64,000 nt of DNA from Nostoc sp. FACHB-280 (GTDB lineage Bacteria > Cyanobacteriota > Cyanobacteriia > Cyanobacteriales > Nostocaceae). Both the position numbers and the translations under genes were made by a program. Location: contig NZ_JACJSD010000007.1 of NCBI RefSeq assembly GCF_014697615.1, positions 1-64,000 of the forward strand, given 5' to 3'. Of the stretch, positions 1 through 9,609 are shown piece by piece; position 1 is the first letter of the stretch, and the number at the start of each line of letters is the position of its first letter. The notes under the pieces are model-generated. The model saw only the letters and a program-made list of their open reading frames with translations, was not told the origin of the DNA and searched no databases.

Positions 1-645
1 GGCTCTTTACTGTTTCTGATAAAATCTTCTAGTAATTGCATCCACATCACTGCTAGTATATTTGAGTTTTAAATTTTACTTTTTGCTCTCTCAGTATTTT
101 CTCATATATTATTTAGGATTGCTATAGCAATTTTAAATTACTGAGGAATAAGCTCCAAGATTGTCAGTTGAAACTGAATATAACTATCCTAAATCATTTA
201 CAAACATCTCTCCCTTGTCTCCCTTGTCTCCCTTGTCCCCCTTATCCCAAATACAACTGCTATCATTTCACCCTTCAGATTGAGTTAGCAGATAATCGCT
301 TTCCACCTAGAGAGTGATTAATACTCATAACTTAATAGATACCTTAAAAACAGATAAAGAGACTTTAATGCTTTATCAATAAGTAGAGTTGTGTACTTTG
401 TTTTCCGTGGTCAGAATAAGAGCGTTTTTAGGGTGTGGGGAGAATTAATGTCAGTAGATGAAATTTGGCTAATATCCGGGGTAAAAATGCAGCCATTTAC
501 TAGATGTAAGTGAAAGCAAAATCTATCAATAAACCTTGGCTTGAATTTTCGATCCAAGGTTTATTTATTCATTTTTAAGAAGGCTTTTAGTTCTGACTTT
601 TATATGGGCGAATTTTGGCACAATATTAATTGTAAGGACAATGCG
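1..645. other. Intergenic stretch with repeat relics
   Basis: No supportable complete gene. A short reading frame on the minus strand starts at 47 or 41 and runs off the window edge; it is too short to judge. A 9-bp tandem repeat of the CTCCCTTGT type lies at about 208-248. The string ATTTAGGATTGCTATA near 112-127 equals the right end of the MITE at 19382-19524, so it looks like a relic of that family. Confidence 0.5.
208..248. repeat. 9-bp tandem repeat, CTCCCTTGT type, about 4 units
   Basis: Units of CTCCCTTGT follow each other with one or two changes per copy. The same unit, in either orientation, recurs at about 3292-3331, 15335-15380, 32211-32240 and 39371-39417, so it is a dispersed short tandem repeat family of this genome. 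Confidence 0.75.
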
Positions 646-1512
646 ATGACAGTATCAACACAAAAAGAAACATTACAACCACCACAGCAGCAACAAGCAC
701 CGGGTAAAGAATCTGAGATGCAGCCGAGACCTAAAGCTGATGATGAACAGTATCGCGGTAGTGGTAAATTAAAAAATAAAGTCGCATTGATTACAGGTGG
801 AGATAGTGGTATTGGTCGGGCTGTAGCGATCGCATTTGCTAAAGAAGGTGCAGATGTAGTGATTGTTTACCTCAGCGAACACGGGGATGCAAAAGAAACC
901 AAAAGTTTGGTAGAAGAACAAGGAAGGCGGGCGCTAACGATAGCGGGTGATATTACCGATGAAGCTGTTTGCCAAAACGCGATTCAACAAACTTTAGGGG
1001 AGTTTGGTAAACTGGATATCCTAGTAAACAATGCGGCGGAACAACACCCCCAAAAAAGCATTGAAGATATTACCAAGGAACAACTAGAGCGGACTTTTCG
1101 CACTAATATTTTTTCGATGTTTTATTTAACCAAAGCAGCATTAAAACATTTGAAAAAAGGTAGTGCTATTATCAATACTACCTCCGTAACTGCTTATAAA
1201 GGCAGTCCCCAACTATTAGATTACTCTTCTACCAAAGGTGCGATCGTCGCTTTTACTCGTTCGTTATCCCAAAATTTGGTAGAAAAGGGAATTCGGGTTA
1301 ATGCAGTAGCACCCGGCCCTATTTGGACACCATTAATTCCCTCAACTTTTCCTGAAGAAAAGGTTGAGACTTTTGGTAAACAAGTACCTATGCAAAGAGC
1401 CGGACAACCAGAAGAAGTCGCACCTAGTTATGTATTTTTAGCTTCTGATGACGCTTCTTACATATCTGGTCAAGTCATTCATGTAAATGGTGGAGAAGTT
1501 GTTAACGGTTAA
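646..1512 (+). CDS. SDR family oxidoreductase (YghA/YhdF-like, 288 aa)
   Basis: NAD(P)-dependent short-chain dehydrogenase, probably cytosolic; substrate unknown. The cofactor motif TGGDSGIG is at residues 50-57, the NNAA motif follows strand 4, and the catalytic Ser and Tyr-x-x-x-Lys (YSSTK) are present. The C-terminus carries the usual ISGQVIHVNGG. A polar, Gln/Pro-rich extension of about 40 residues precedes the Rossmann fold, as in the general-stress YhdF/YghA group. The reading frame is open from 541, but ATG 646 is preferred because AAGGA lies 8 bp upstream. A Crp-like regulator gene follows about 95 bp downstream on the same strand. Family assignment is secure; the physiological role is inferred only by family. 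Confidence 0.9.
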   Translation: MTVSTQKETLQPPQQQQAPGKESEMQPRPKADDEQYRGSGKLKNKVALITGGDSGIGRAVAIAFAKEGADVVIVYLSEHGDAKETKSLVEEQGRRALTIAGDITDEAVCQNAIQQTLGEFGKLDILVNNAAEQHPQKSIEDITKEQLERTFRTNIFSMFYLTKAALKHLKKGSAIINTTSVTAYKGSPQLLDYSSTKGAIVAFTRSLSQNLVEKGIRVNAVAPGPIWTPLIPSTFPEEKVETFGKQVPMQRAGQPEEVAPSYVFLASDDASYISGQVIHVNGGEVVNG

Positions 1513-1606
1513 CTTCAGCCACCAAAATTGTCTGTAAAGATGGGGTATAGGGATTTTGCATACACCCTCATACCCTAATCCCCACGAGTATGAAGGAAGT
1601 AGTGAG

Positions 1607-2239
1607 ATGTTGCATAGTAGAGTTATGACCTCACCTCTTCCTTTCGTTATGTTTCCACCTGCTTATCTTCAACTGAGTTATGTTTTACGCACCCTGGTTG
1701 AGATTCCAGAGAATGAACTTGCAAAATTAACCCAAGTCTTTCAACCATTCAGTTGCAAAACAGGAGAGTTTTTCATGCGTGCGGGGGAAGTTCCTCAGCA
1801 AATTGGATTTGTGGTTTCCGGGATATTTCGTCTTTATTATGTGAATGCAGCAGGGACTGAATTCACAAAGTCATTTTGTCCAGAAAATCATTTTGTAACT
1901 GCCTATAGTGCGCTGATTTTAAAACAACCTGCTCAATTTTTTATTGAAGCTTTAGAAGATTCATTATTATTAGTTGTAGATTATAATCAATACGTACAAT
2001 TATGTACAGAAAATCCATGTTGGGAAGCTGTTAATCATAAGTTAGTTGAGGCGTTATTTATTAAAAAAGAGAGGCGGGAGGCGGAATTACTTATAGATGA
2101 TGCCACAACAAGATATCAAAAGTTTTTGCAAGAGTATCCTAATTTAGAACATAGAGTTAAGCAATATCATATAGCCTCTTATCTGGGAATTTCGCCTGTC
2201 TCCCTCAGTCGGATTCGGAAAATTCTCCAGCCGAATTAA
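1607..2239 (+). CDS. Crp/Fnr-like transcriptional regulator (210 aa)
   Basis: The N-terminal half looks like a cyclic-nucleotide-binding-type beta barrel (from about LTQVFQPFSCKTGEFF through FCPENHFVTAYS). The C-terminus has a winged helix-turn-helix with IASYLGISPVSLSRIRK. The canonical cAMP phosphate-binding RxS signature is not visible, so the effector is unknown. The frame is open from a TTG at 1556, but ATG 1607 has AAGGAAG upstream and better fits the family length; ATG 1625 is an alternative. It sits between two short-chain dehydrogenase genes on the same strand and may regulate one or both, which is inference from position. Confidence 0.85.
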   Translation: MLHSRVMTSPLPFVMFPPAYLQLSYVLRTLVEIPENELAKLTQVFQPFSCKTGEFFMRAGEVPQQIGFVVSGIFRLYYVNAAGTEFTKSFCPENHFVTAYSALILKQPAQFFIEALEDSLLLVVDYNQYVQLCTENPCWEAVNHKLVEALFIKKERREAELLIDDATTRYQKFLQEYPNLEHRVKQYHIASYLGISPVSLSRIRKILQPN

Positions 2240-2290
2240 CATAGGTTAATGACTTCGCCATGATTTGAGATTACATCTAAACAAGATGTT

Positions 2291-3184
2291 ATGAAATGCG
2301 ATCGCTCAAAACAGGCAATGGTGAAGACAAAACTACATCCTTTTATCCTCTACACAGGCTTTCTGGCATTTTTGGGCTTTGGAGTCATAAATCCCATTAT
2401 GCCGACATTTGCGATCGCTCTTGCGGTTGCTGTTAAGCCATCAGTGCAGAAATCCTCTATGCCAACTCAAGGCAATACAGTGTTAATTACTGGAGGTTCA
2501 TCAGGAATTGGCTTTGCATTGGCTAGAAAGTTTCTTCAAGCCCAAAATACAGTGATTATTACTGGACGTGATGCCAAAAAACTCGCTGAAGTCAAGAAAA
2601 TCTTGCCGGAAATTATTACTGAAGTTGCTGATTTACAAGATTTTAATGCTTTACAACAGCTTGTTAATCGCTATCCCAATGTAAATATATTGATTAACAA
2701 TGCCGGGATTCAATACAACTATGAATTTGCTAATCCAGAAATTTCAACTGATTTAATTGAGGAAGAATTACGCACCAATTTAATTGCACCATTGCAATTG
2801 ATTAAACTGATGTTACCGCATTTGTTAACTAAGCCAAACGCTGCGATTGTGAATGTATCTTCTGGCTTGGGATTAGTACCGAAACAAACTGCGCCTGTTT
2901 ATTGCGGTAGTAAAGCCGGATTACATATTGCCACTAAAGCCCTGCGCTGGCAACTGGAAACCACATCCATTAAAGTATTTGAAATTATTGCCCCTTTAGT
3001 TGATACACCAATGACTCAAGGTAGAGGTAAAGGGAAAATTTCACCGGAAGCATTGGCGGATGAATTCTGGCATAATTTTAGGTGCGATCGCTATGAAATG
3101 CGAATCGGTAAAACCAAACTGTTGTTTTTCCTTCAACGTTGGTTTCCCCAAGTCGCTGAGAAAATTCTCCGCCCTGGAATTTAG
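2291..3184 (+). CDS. SDR family oxidoreductase with hydrophobic N-terminal extension (297 aa)
   Basis: Short-chain dehydrogenase of the DltE-like type. TGGSSGIG lies near residues 68-75, followed by NNAG, VSSG and the YCGSK active-site motif. The core would begin near residue 57 (MPTQGNTVLITGG), but no ribosome-binding site precedes that Met. The upstream frame from ATG 2291 adds a hydrophobic segment (FLAFLGFGVINPIMP and following) that could be a membrane anchor or signal. Two HIP1 sites lie within the extension. Substrate unknown. Whether the N-terminal segment is translated is uncertain. Confidence 0.8.
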   Translation: MKCDRSKQAMVKTKLHPFILYTGFLAFLGFGVINPIMPTFAIALAVAVKPSVQKSSMPTQGNTVLITGGSSGIGFALARKFLQAQNTVIITGRDAKKLAEVKKILPEIITEVADLQDFNALQQLVNRYPNVNILINNAGIQYNYEFANPEISTDLIEEELRTNLIAPLQLIKLMLPHLLTKPNAAIVNVSSGLGLVPKQTAPVYCGSKAGLHIATKALRWQLETTSIKVFEIIAPLVDTPMTQGRGKGKISPEALADEFWHNFRCDRYEMRIGKTKLLFFLQRWFPQVAEKILRPGI

Positions 3185-3291
3185 ATGGATTGCTGCAAAG
3201 CTAATCAGTAAACGTTATAAACAAATCTCTAGCTTGAAAGTGCTGAGTAAAAATCCTATTTACACTTTCATACTTAGCTATGAAAAAAGTT

Positions 3292-3331
3292 TCTCCTTTG
3301 TCTACCTTGTCTCCTTTATCTACCTTGTCTA
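3292..3331. repeat. 9-bp tandem repeat, CTACCTTGT type
   Basis: Degenerate copies of CTACCTTGT/CTCCTTTGT lie between the dehydrogenase and the next gene. They belong to the same dispersed family as the copies at 208-248 and 39371-39417. Confidence 0.6.
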
Positions 3332-3344
3332 TTTTACTCATATA

Positions 3345-3695
3345 TCAATATGGATTTCTCAGCTTTTGTTGTAATCTGAGTGTATCTATTTCTTGTCTTT
3401 GTTGTAGCCTGAGTCTGTCTCTGTCTAACTGCTCAAATTTTTGTTGTCTAAGTTGATTTTCTAAGCGAAATTGTTCGATTTGATGATGTTGTTGCAATCT
3501 AAACTCATCTTGTCGCTGTCTAAATCTTTCCCACAATTCTTGAGAAGCTGACTGTCTTTTTACCTGTTTTCTTTTTAGCTCTAATGATTGTTGATTGATA
3601 GTTTGATGAGTATTAGCCTTTACAGGCGCGTTCATTCCTAAATTTGTTGTCAAAATAGCTAGGAGCAACCCTGATTTGATTGTTAAACTATTCAT
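3345..3695 (-). CDS. Putative exported Gln-rich coiled-coil protein (116 aa)
   Basis: No recognised family. The N-terminus looks like a signal peptide: Lys, then a hydrophobic stretch (LLLAILTTNLGM), with a probable cleavage after VKA near residue 28. The rest is a highly charged, Gln- and Arg-rich helix with repeated RLQQRQ- and LRQQKF-type segments, suggesting a coiled coil. The start is ATG at 3695. The gene is probably real because signal sequence and amphipathic helix occur in one frame, but composition bias makes homology uninformative. Confidence 0.55.
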   Translation of the reverse strand: MNSLTIKSGLLLAILTTNLGMNAPVKANTHQTINQQSLELKRKQVKRQSASQELWERFRQRQDEFRLQQHHQIEQFRLENQLRQQKFEQLDRDRLRLQQRQEIDTLRLQQKLRNPY

Positions 3696-3743
3696 ATATA
3701 AAACTAATATTTTATTTCTGAAATAAAAAGTACATTCAAAAAA

Positions 3744-4025
3744 TCAAACCGACTTGCTATATTTTGCTTTGCGCCTCGATTTAGGTGGTGTTCTATGCGC
3801 CCCAAAGTATTTCTCACTCCGATAACGTAACCATACACGTAACACTTGCGGAACCTGCTCTTTTTCTTCCTTAGTTAATTTGTTGTAAAGAGCTAATGCT
3901 CGTTCACGTTCACCTCGACAAGCAGCATTGTTATGAGCATCCCAATAGCTACGTGCTACACGAATTCGCCGACAGACTTCTTTTATTAACGCTTCACCAA
4001 CAAGTGGAGCTTCTTGTTTTGCCAT
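3744..4025 (-). CDS. Conserved hypothetical protein, basic C-terminus (93 aa)
   Basis: Small soluble alpha-helical protein with no membrane segment or signal peptide and no recognised domain. It contains IRVARSYWDAHNNAACRGER, then a charged middle segment (LTKEEKEQVPQVLRVWLRYR) and a Lys/Arg-rich tail (PPKSRRKAKYSKS), so nucleic-acid binding is conceivable. The frame opens at a TTG at 4031, but ATG 4025 is the likelier start. It stands alone between the exported Gln-rich gene and a MATE exporter gene. Confidence 0.6.
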   Translation of the reverse strand: MAKQEAPLVGEALIKEVCRRIRVARSYWDAHNNAACRGERERALALYNKLTKEEKEQVPQVLRVWLRYRSEKYFGAHRTPPKSRRKAKYSKSV

Positions 4026-4165
4026 TTGCAAGATACTGAGATTTTTTCTATGATTACTAATACCATTGTAGCGATTTTAACTGATACTAACAAATGACAA
4101 CTCAATTTTTCATAACTGCCGAACTCAACATTATCATTGTCAGAAAATCACTGCATTATTTTATC

Positions 4166-5476
4166 CTATTGACTGAATGTTGTTGGTAAGTGCCGTGCTA
4201 AAGTTATTGTTCTTGCTGCCATAAATAAAGACATAGACAGCCATAGCAGATGACTATTACGAAAATACCAAGCTGTAATCGCTAAGGGGATAAAACCAAT
4301 TGCTGTGGCTGTTAGCATTGCTTGGCGTAGAATATGACCTTGAGTTAATCCTAAAAAGTAACCGTCTAGTGCATAAGCAATTGAACCAAATCCTAAAACT
4401 GGTAATAACCAAGGAACATAAACCCGCAATTTATGAATAATTTCAACATGATTTGTCAGGAATCCTAAAAGTTGTTCGGGAGCCAAAATAAATATAGTGG
4501 CGAAGGTTAGTCCTATAATTAAACTACTAATCAAAGAAACCTTTAACAGTTGTTTCAAATAACTAGTATTACCGCTACCTTGATAAATCCCTGCCAAACT
4601 TTCAGTAGCAAATGCCAAACCATCAATGAAATATGCTGCCAAGCCAACGATTTGCATAAGTACGGTATTGGCTGCTAAAGTTTCAGTCCCTAAACTTGAA
4701 CTTAAATTAGTAAACATTGCCATTGTTGATATCAAGGCAAAAGTCCGAATAATAATTTCTCCATTGAGCATTAAGGCTGTTTTTATAGCAGATATGTCAA
4801 AGATTTTTTTCTTGAAAGCTTGTATATTTTGCCATGAAAGTTCTTGATAACATAGCCCAATACCTACTGTAAACATGAGATATTGACTCATGGCTGTGGC
4901 TAAACCTGCGCCTCTACTTTCCCAACCATATTGCACAATAAATAGATAATCAAGTAATACATTACTAAAGTTACCGATAGCTGAAAGTAACAAAACTTTG
5001 CTACTCTTTGCTTGTCCTAAAAACCAACCAATCAAAACAAAGTTAATCAGCGTAGCTGGCGCACCCCAAACTAAAGCATTATAAAATTCCATACCAGATT
5101 TTTTGACTTCTGGCGCTGCACTTAAAATTGCAAAACCTAATATTTGTAAAGGTTGCTGCAAAATAATAATGGTAATCCCTAATAGTAAGGCTAAAATTCC
5201 ATGCTGTAACCCAATCAAAACCACTGCTTGATTATCTTTACGTCCGATCGCCTGGGCAACCATTCCAGTTGTCCCCATACGTAAAAAACCAAATGTCCAG
5301 TAAATATAATTAAACAAAATGGTTGCTAATGCCACACCTGCTAAATGACGAATTTCTGTCAAATGTCCTAAAAACATGACATCTAATAGTCCAGCTAGGG
5401 GAACCATTAAGTTAGAAATCACATTTACAGATGCAAGTTGGAAAAAACGGCGAATGAATGTTGAAGGTTGATGCAA
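4166..5476 (-). CDS. MATE family efflux transporter (436 aa)
   Basis: Integral inner-membrane antiporter of the MATE (DinF/NorM) family with about 12 hydrophobic segments over its length. Characteristic parts are the early VPLAGLLDVMFLGHL, GTTGMVAQAIGR after the second segment, and the second-half counterpart around IDGLAFATESLAGIYQG. Length is normal for the family. The start appears to be TTG at 5476, since the next in-frame ATG would cut into the first membrane helix. Likely role is Na+ or H+-driven export of organic cations or metabolites; the substrate cannot be told from sequence. No operon partner is obvious. Confidence 0.88.
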   Translation of the reverse strand: MHQPSTFIRRFFQLASVNVISNLMVPLAGLLDVMFLGHLTEIRHLAGVALATILFNYIYWTFGFLRMGTTGMVAQAIGRKDNQAVVLIGLQHGILALLLGITIIILQQPLQILGFAILSAAPEVKKSGMEFYNALVWGAPATLINFVLIGWFLGQAKSSKVLLLSAIGNFSNVLLDYLFIVQYGWESRGAGLATAMSQYLMFTVGIGLCYQELSWQNIQAFKKKIFDISAIKTALMLNGEIIIRTFALISTMAMFTNLSSSLGTETLAANTVLMQIVGLAAYFIDGLAFATESLAGIYQGSGNTSYLKQLLKVSLISSLIIGLTFATIFILAPEQLLGFLTNHVEIIHKLRVYVPWLLPVLGFGSIAYALDGYFLGLTQGHILRQAMLTATAIGFIPLAITAWYFRNSHLLWLSMSLFMAARTITLARHLPTTFSQ

Positions 5477-5582
5477 AATAAATCAGATGAATAAATTTAG
5501 AGACTGCTAATATATATAATGTCGCAATAAATTTAGGATTTACACAGAGAGATTCAATCAAACAAACTACCTAATCAATGAA

Positions 5583-6950
5583 TTAAGCATTTAGCGGCTG
5601 TCTATTGTTAGCTGGATTGTAATGATTTCTGTGACTGCTATCTTCAAATTTAGCGAATGCTAAAGCTTCTTTTTCGGTAATTAATCTGGCGCTACGTCTG
5701 CGAGTGAGGTAATTCCATCCCCACTGAATCATGACTAAGACTTTACTGTCAAACTCAATCAAGAAGTAGATGTGAATTAATAGCCAGAATACCCATGCAG
5801 AGAAGCCTTTTAATTTAATCAACCCTATGTCTACAACGGCTGAATTTTTGCCAATCATGGCTAGGTTGCCATAATCAGTATATTTAAATTGTTGCAGAGT
5901 TTTGCCGCGCAGACGTTTTTGAATCAATGCGGCGACATATTCGCCTTCTTGTTTGGCGACGGGTGCGACTCCAGGGAGGGGTTGACCATTTTGGTGGGAG
6001 AAATTGGCTAAGTCTCCAACAACGAAAATATTCTTGTATCCTTTAATGCTTAAGTCTGGTTCAACAATCACTCGTCCACTGCGATCGCATTCTACACCAG
6101 TTTTTTCGGCTAATACTTTACCCATTGGTGAACCTTGCACGCCTGCTGCCCATAATACAGTTTTAGCGGCAATTTCTTTGAATTCATCACCTTGCTTCAG
6201 GGTAATGATATCGTTTTCAATGTTTGTGACTCTGGTTTTTTTCTGAACAACTACACCCAGTCTTGTTAACGATGCTTCCGCTTCTTGGGATAACTCTGGT
6301 GCAAGGGCGGGAAGGATGCGATCGCCACCTTGTAGTAGTAAAATTCTAGTCTCTGAGGTGTTAATGTTGCGGAAGTCTTCTTGTAGGGTTTTATATGCTA
6401 ATTCTGCGATCGCACCTGCTAATTCTACCCCGGTAGGGCCTGCACCCACAATCACGAAAGTCAATAAAGCACGACGTTTTTCAGGATCAGTTTCATGTTC
6501 TGCGGCTTCAAAGGCTTTAAATATCCGGCGACGCATTTCTATCGCATCTTCCACGGTTTTCAAACTAGGTGCAACTTCTCTCCAGTCATCTTTACCAAAG
6601 TAAGAATGCTTTGCACCAGTAGCAACAATTAATGTGTCATATTTAATTGTTCTTTCACTGAGAATCACTTCTTGGGTTGCGGGATTAATATCATTTACCT
6701 CTCCCATCACCACTTTCGTATTTTTACTTTTGCTGAGGATGGAACGTAATGGTGCAGAAATGTCAGCAGGTGACAGCGCACCTGTCGCAACTTGATATAA
6801 AAGTGGCTGAAATAAATGGAAATTTCGTTTATCGATCAGAGTAACATTTACATTAGCTTTGGCAAGTGCCTTTGCTGCATATAGTCCACCAAAGCCACCA
6901 CCAACTATGACAACCTGATGTGGTTGATGATTCTCAAGTGAAGCTTGCAT
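5583..6950 (-). CDS. ndh: Type II NADH dehydrogenase (NDH-2), FAD-dependent (455 aa)
   Basis: Single-subunit, non-proton-pumping NAD(P)H:quinone oxidoreductase of the membrane surface. An FAD-binding dinucleotide fold is near residues 13-20 (VVIVGGGFGGLYAA), a second GxGxxG for NAD(P)H is VIVGAGPTGVELAG near 165-178, and the FAD motif NIFVVGDLA lies in the last third. LLYQVATGAL is typical of the NDH-2 group. The C-terminal AWVFWLLIHIYFLIEF is hydrophobic and probably docks the enzyme to the membrane. The start is ATG at 6950. Cyanobacteria usually have several paralogues (NdbA/B/C); which one this is cannot be decided here. Confidence 0.88.
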   Translation of the reverse strand: MQASLENHQPHQVVIVGGGFGGLYAAKALAKANVNVTLIDKRNFHLFQPLLYQVATGALSPADISAPLRSILSKSKNTKVVMGEVNDINPATQEVILSERTIKYDTLIVATGAKHSYFGKDDWREVAPSLKTVEDAIEMRRRIFKAFEAAEHETDPEKRRALLTFVIVGAGPTGVELAGAIAELAYKTLQEDFRNINTSETRILLLQGGDRILPALAPELSQEAEASLTRLGVVVQKKTRVTNIENDIITLKQGDEFKEIAAKTVLWAAGVQGSPMGKVLAEKTGVECDRSGRVIVEPDLSIKGYKNIFVVGDLANFSHQNGQPLPGVAPVAKQEGEYVAALIQKRLRGKTLQQFKYTDYGNLAMIGKNSAVVDIGLIKLKGFSAWVFWLLIHIYFLIEFDSKVLVMIQWGWNYLTRRRSARLITEKEALAFAKFEDSSHRNHYNPANNRQPLNA

Positions 6951-7545
6951 AATTAATATTCCCTTGGGTTAAGAGCTTTGTAATCATTCTTAACTAATGT
7001 GTAACAAATTCCTGAGATTTATGACAGTTTATGTTGAACAGTTAGAAAAATAATTGAATTGACTAAAGTTACGAATCATCATAATTAAGATGCTCAAGTT
7101 TGAATTAATCATCTTTAACTGCCTGATTTTGTCGGCATTATCTAAAATCACACGCTAAGTATAATTAATTAATTGGTGATGATTATCAGAGAAATAAATT
7201 TGTTTTTATTGAGAATGAGTCACTAAATAAATGAATCGATAATTAGTGAGTGAATGCTATTACAAATATTAAGAATCAAATATTGAGTAAACTTACTTAT
7301 ATTCTCACGCAGAGACGCGGAGGTGCAGAGTAGTATTGTGTCTGGGAAAAGACTTATGATTAAGACCGCAGGGGCAGCAGCACCTCGACTTCGCTCGGCG
7401 ACAGGGAGCAGAGGAAGCAGGGGAGAGGGTTTTGTTGTCTGCACAGATTGACTGAATCATAACTGATTACCCGAACTTGATGTTAATGATTAAGTCTTTT
7501 GCCGGACACGATATGAATCTTGAATTCTATTTTGATAAACTGCGA
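6951..7545. other. Intergenic region with repeat debris, no gene supported
   Basis: AT-rich with no convincing coding signal. From about 7300 to 7440 it holds dispersed repeat text of the CACGCAGAGACGCGGAGG type, also seen near 39332-39355, and a CTTCGCTCGG-type segment. An apparent 73-codon frame on the minus strand is composed mostly of this repeat and is not called. Confidence 0.5.
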
Positions 7546-7578
7546 AACAACATTTAGAAATCATTTCTAAATGTTGTT
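7546..7578 (-). terminator. Perfect 16-bp palindrome downstream of nblS
   Basis: AACAACATTTAGAAAT is followed, after one base, by its exact reverse complement, ending 9 bp past the nblS stop. It would form a long hairpin in the nblS transcript with only a short U run, so it is a probable terminator or 3'-end stabiliser. Confidence 0.6.
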
Positions 7579-7586
7579 ATCAACGT

Positions 7587-9479
7587 CTAGTCACATAAAG
7601 TTAAATCAAACCAGAAAGTTGTCCCTACACCAATTTCGCTAACCAAGTTAACTTTACTACCATGTCTTTCTACAATATTTCTGACAATGGATAAACCCAA
7701 ACCAGTACCTTCTAAGGTGTGGACTCGGTTTTCGACGCGGAAGAAGCGGTCAAAAATGGCTTGTTGGTCTTCCGGTGCGATCCCAATTCCAGTATCAGAC
7801 ACTTCCACGCGCACACGGGGAGATTGATTTTGGGACTGGGGTTTGGGATCTAATTGGTAGGCGCGGAGAGCGACTTGACCGCCGGCTTTGGTAAATTTCA
7901 GAGCATTGCCGACTAAATTGGCTAAGACTTGGAGTAATAAATCATAGTTACCCATGACTAGCGGTAAACTAGGGGCAACTTCTTGAATGAGTTCAATCCC
8001 TTTATCTTTGGCGTTGAGTTGATAAGTTCGCAAAGTTTGTTCAATGGCTTGAGCGAGGTCTACACCATCAAAGTTATAACTACGACCAGATTCTAACTTA
8101 GATAAGTCTAAAACATCGTTAACTAAACGAGTCAGGCGATCGGTTTCATGGTTAACGGTTTTGAGAAAATCTTGACGCTGTTCTATACTCAAGTCTTCGC
8201 CGTAGTCGTGCAGAGTTTCAATAAAAGATTTGATATTGAATAACGGTGTCCGCAGTTCATGAGACACGTTGCTGATAAATTGGCTTTTGGCTTCGTTGAG
8301 TTCTACTTCCCGTGTAATATCTTGTACAGTAATCGCAATTCCTTTAATACTTTCTCGTTGTAAATTCAGCACCGTGGTTAATAAAATCCGAATGGTGCGC
8401 TTAGTTGGTTGATTCAGATGAATGCGAAACTCAGCACTATCGCATTCACCCGCAGCCATTTCGTACAAGGGACGGGTGATTTCCATCTGAATGGCGGAGG
8501 GTAATTGATGCAAGACATTACTACCGACGACATCATTACCTTCCCAGGCAAAAATCCTTCTGGCTGTGGGGTTGACTAAAATCACCTGCATGTTGTTGTC
8601 AATCAACACAGCACCATCGGCAATGGTGGAAACCAAAGTTTCGAGTTTGGCTTTTTCGGCGGTTAATTCTTCAATATTTTGTTCTTCATAGCGTTCTAGA
8701 CGCTCTGCCATATCATTAAAACTGAGAATTAACTCTCCAAGTTCGCCGCCTAGAGGTAAATCGATGCGCTGCTTAAAATTCCCGGTGGCGATTTGTTTGA
8801 CCCCGACTAGCAGTTCTTTAATCGGCTTGGTGATGGTTAAAGCATTAATTACCCCTGCCAAAATCACCATTACCCAAATTGTGATAAATACGGCGATGGT
8901 AACATCACGGGTGAAATTAGTAGAAATTACGGCTGTTTGGTTGGGGTTAATCCCAATCGCCAAGACACCCAAGTATTTTTTATCAACAATAAGGGGGACA
9001 AATACATCAGTGACAATGCCATCGGGGGTGTTATGTTGCCGCACCATTGGCTTATCGTCATTACCAGGGTAATCTTCTGGTAATTGTATCCGCCGCTCAA
9101 TTGTCAATAAAGAGTTTTCCACTTCGGGTTCCCAAAAGGGAATCCCGAAAAAGATTTTGCCGCCTTCGTCAGCGTAAAGCATATACCTCACACTGGAAGT
9201 ACTGCTGTAGAATCTTTGGGAAAATTGGGCAATCTCAGTGAGATTATTTTCTGCAATGAGGGGAGTAACGTTAGCAGCAAGCAGCAGTCCCAAGTCGCGG
9301 CCGAATCGGGTGTCATTCAAACGCGCATCTTGCTGAATTGTGTTTACAGCCCAAAAGGTCAGACCACTCATCACCAAAGAAACCACCAAAGTGGCAACAG
9401 CTAACAGCTTAGTTTGGAGGGTGAAATCTGACCACCAATTGGCGATCGCTTCTCGGATTGTTTTTAACAGAGCTAACAT
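7587..9479 (-). CDS. nblS: Sensor histidine kinase NblS (Hik33/DspA type, 630 aa)
   Basis: Membrane kinase that controls high-light, nutrient-stress and phycobilisome-degradation responses, normally acting through RpaB. Seen in order: first membrane helix about 24-46, an extracytoplasmic sensor domain, second helix about 195-216, HAMP about 217-268, a Leu-rich linker, PAS about 275-390, HisKA with phospho-acceptor His near 407 (NVSHELRTPLFNIKSF), and the HATPase boxes NALKFT, DTGIGI and GTGLGLSIV. The frame opens with TTG at 9485; ATG 9479 is preferred. purD lies about 130 bp upstream on the same strand, with a CTAGGGG/GGGGTTAG-type repeat between. The architecture and the sequence around FWEPEVE fit NblS; orthology is strongly inferred, not tested. 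Confidence 0.9.
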   Translation of the reverse strand: MLALLKTIREAIANWWSDFTLQTKLLAVATLVVSLVMSGLTFWAVNTIQQDARLNDTRFGRDLGLLLAANVTPLIAENNLTEIAQFSQRFYSSTSSVRYMLYADEGGKIFFGIPFWEPEVENSLLTIERRIQLPEDYPGNDDKPMVRQHNTPDGIVTDVFVPLIVDKKYLGVLAIGINPNQTAVISTNFTRDVTIAVFITIWVMVILAGVINALTITKPIKELLVGVKQIATGNFKQRIDLPLGGELGELILSFNDMAERLERYEEQNIEELTAEKAKLETLVSTIADGAVLIDNNMQVILVNPTARRIFAWEGNDVVGSNVLHQLPSAIQMEITRPLYEMAAGECDSAEFRIHLNQPTKRTIRILLTTVLNLQRESIKGIAITVQDITREVELNEAKSQFISNVSHELRTPLFNIKSFIETLHDYGEDLSIEQRQDFLKTVNHETDRLTRLVNDVLDLSKLESGRSYNFDGVDLAQAIEQTLRTYQLNAKDKGIELIQEVAPSLPLVMGNYDLLLQVLANLVGNALKFTKAGGQVALRAYQLDPKPQSQNQSPRVRVEVSDTGIGIAPEDQQAIFDRFFRVENRVHTLEGTGLGLSIVRNIVERHGSKVNLVSEIGVGTTFWFDLTLCD

Positions 9480-9609
9480 TTTCAATCAAGTTGTTAGTAG
9501 TTTTTGTAATAAACCCCAACAACTAAAAAATTAACAGTTAATTTGCCCAATGGGGTAGGGGTTAGAGGCTAGAGTTTAGGGGCTAGAGGCTAGGGGAAAA
9601 GTTTTTTAC

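Noticed and set aside
1-47. Start of a gene on the minus strand, or an ISL3-type end (the window begins GGCTCTTTAC)
   Set aside because: Only 47 bases are available and neither idea can be tested; the match to an ISL3 end is limited to six or seven bases.
7223-7444. 73-codon frame on the minus strand
   Set aside because: Made mostly of dispersed repeat text; no recognisable protein features.
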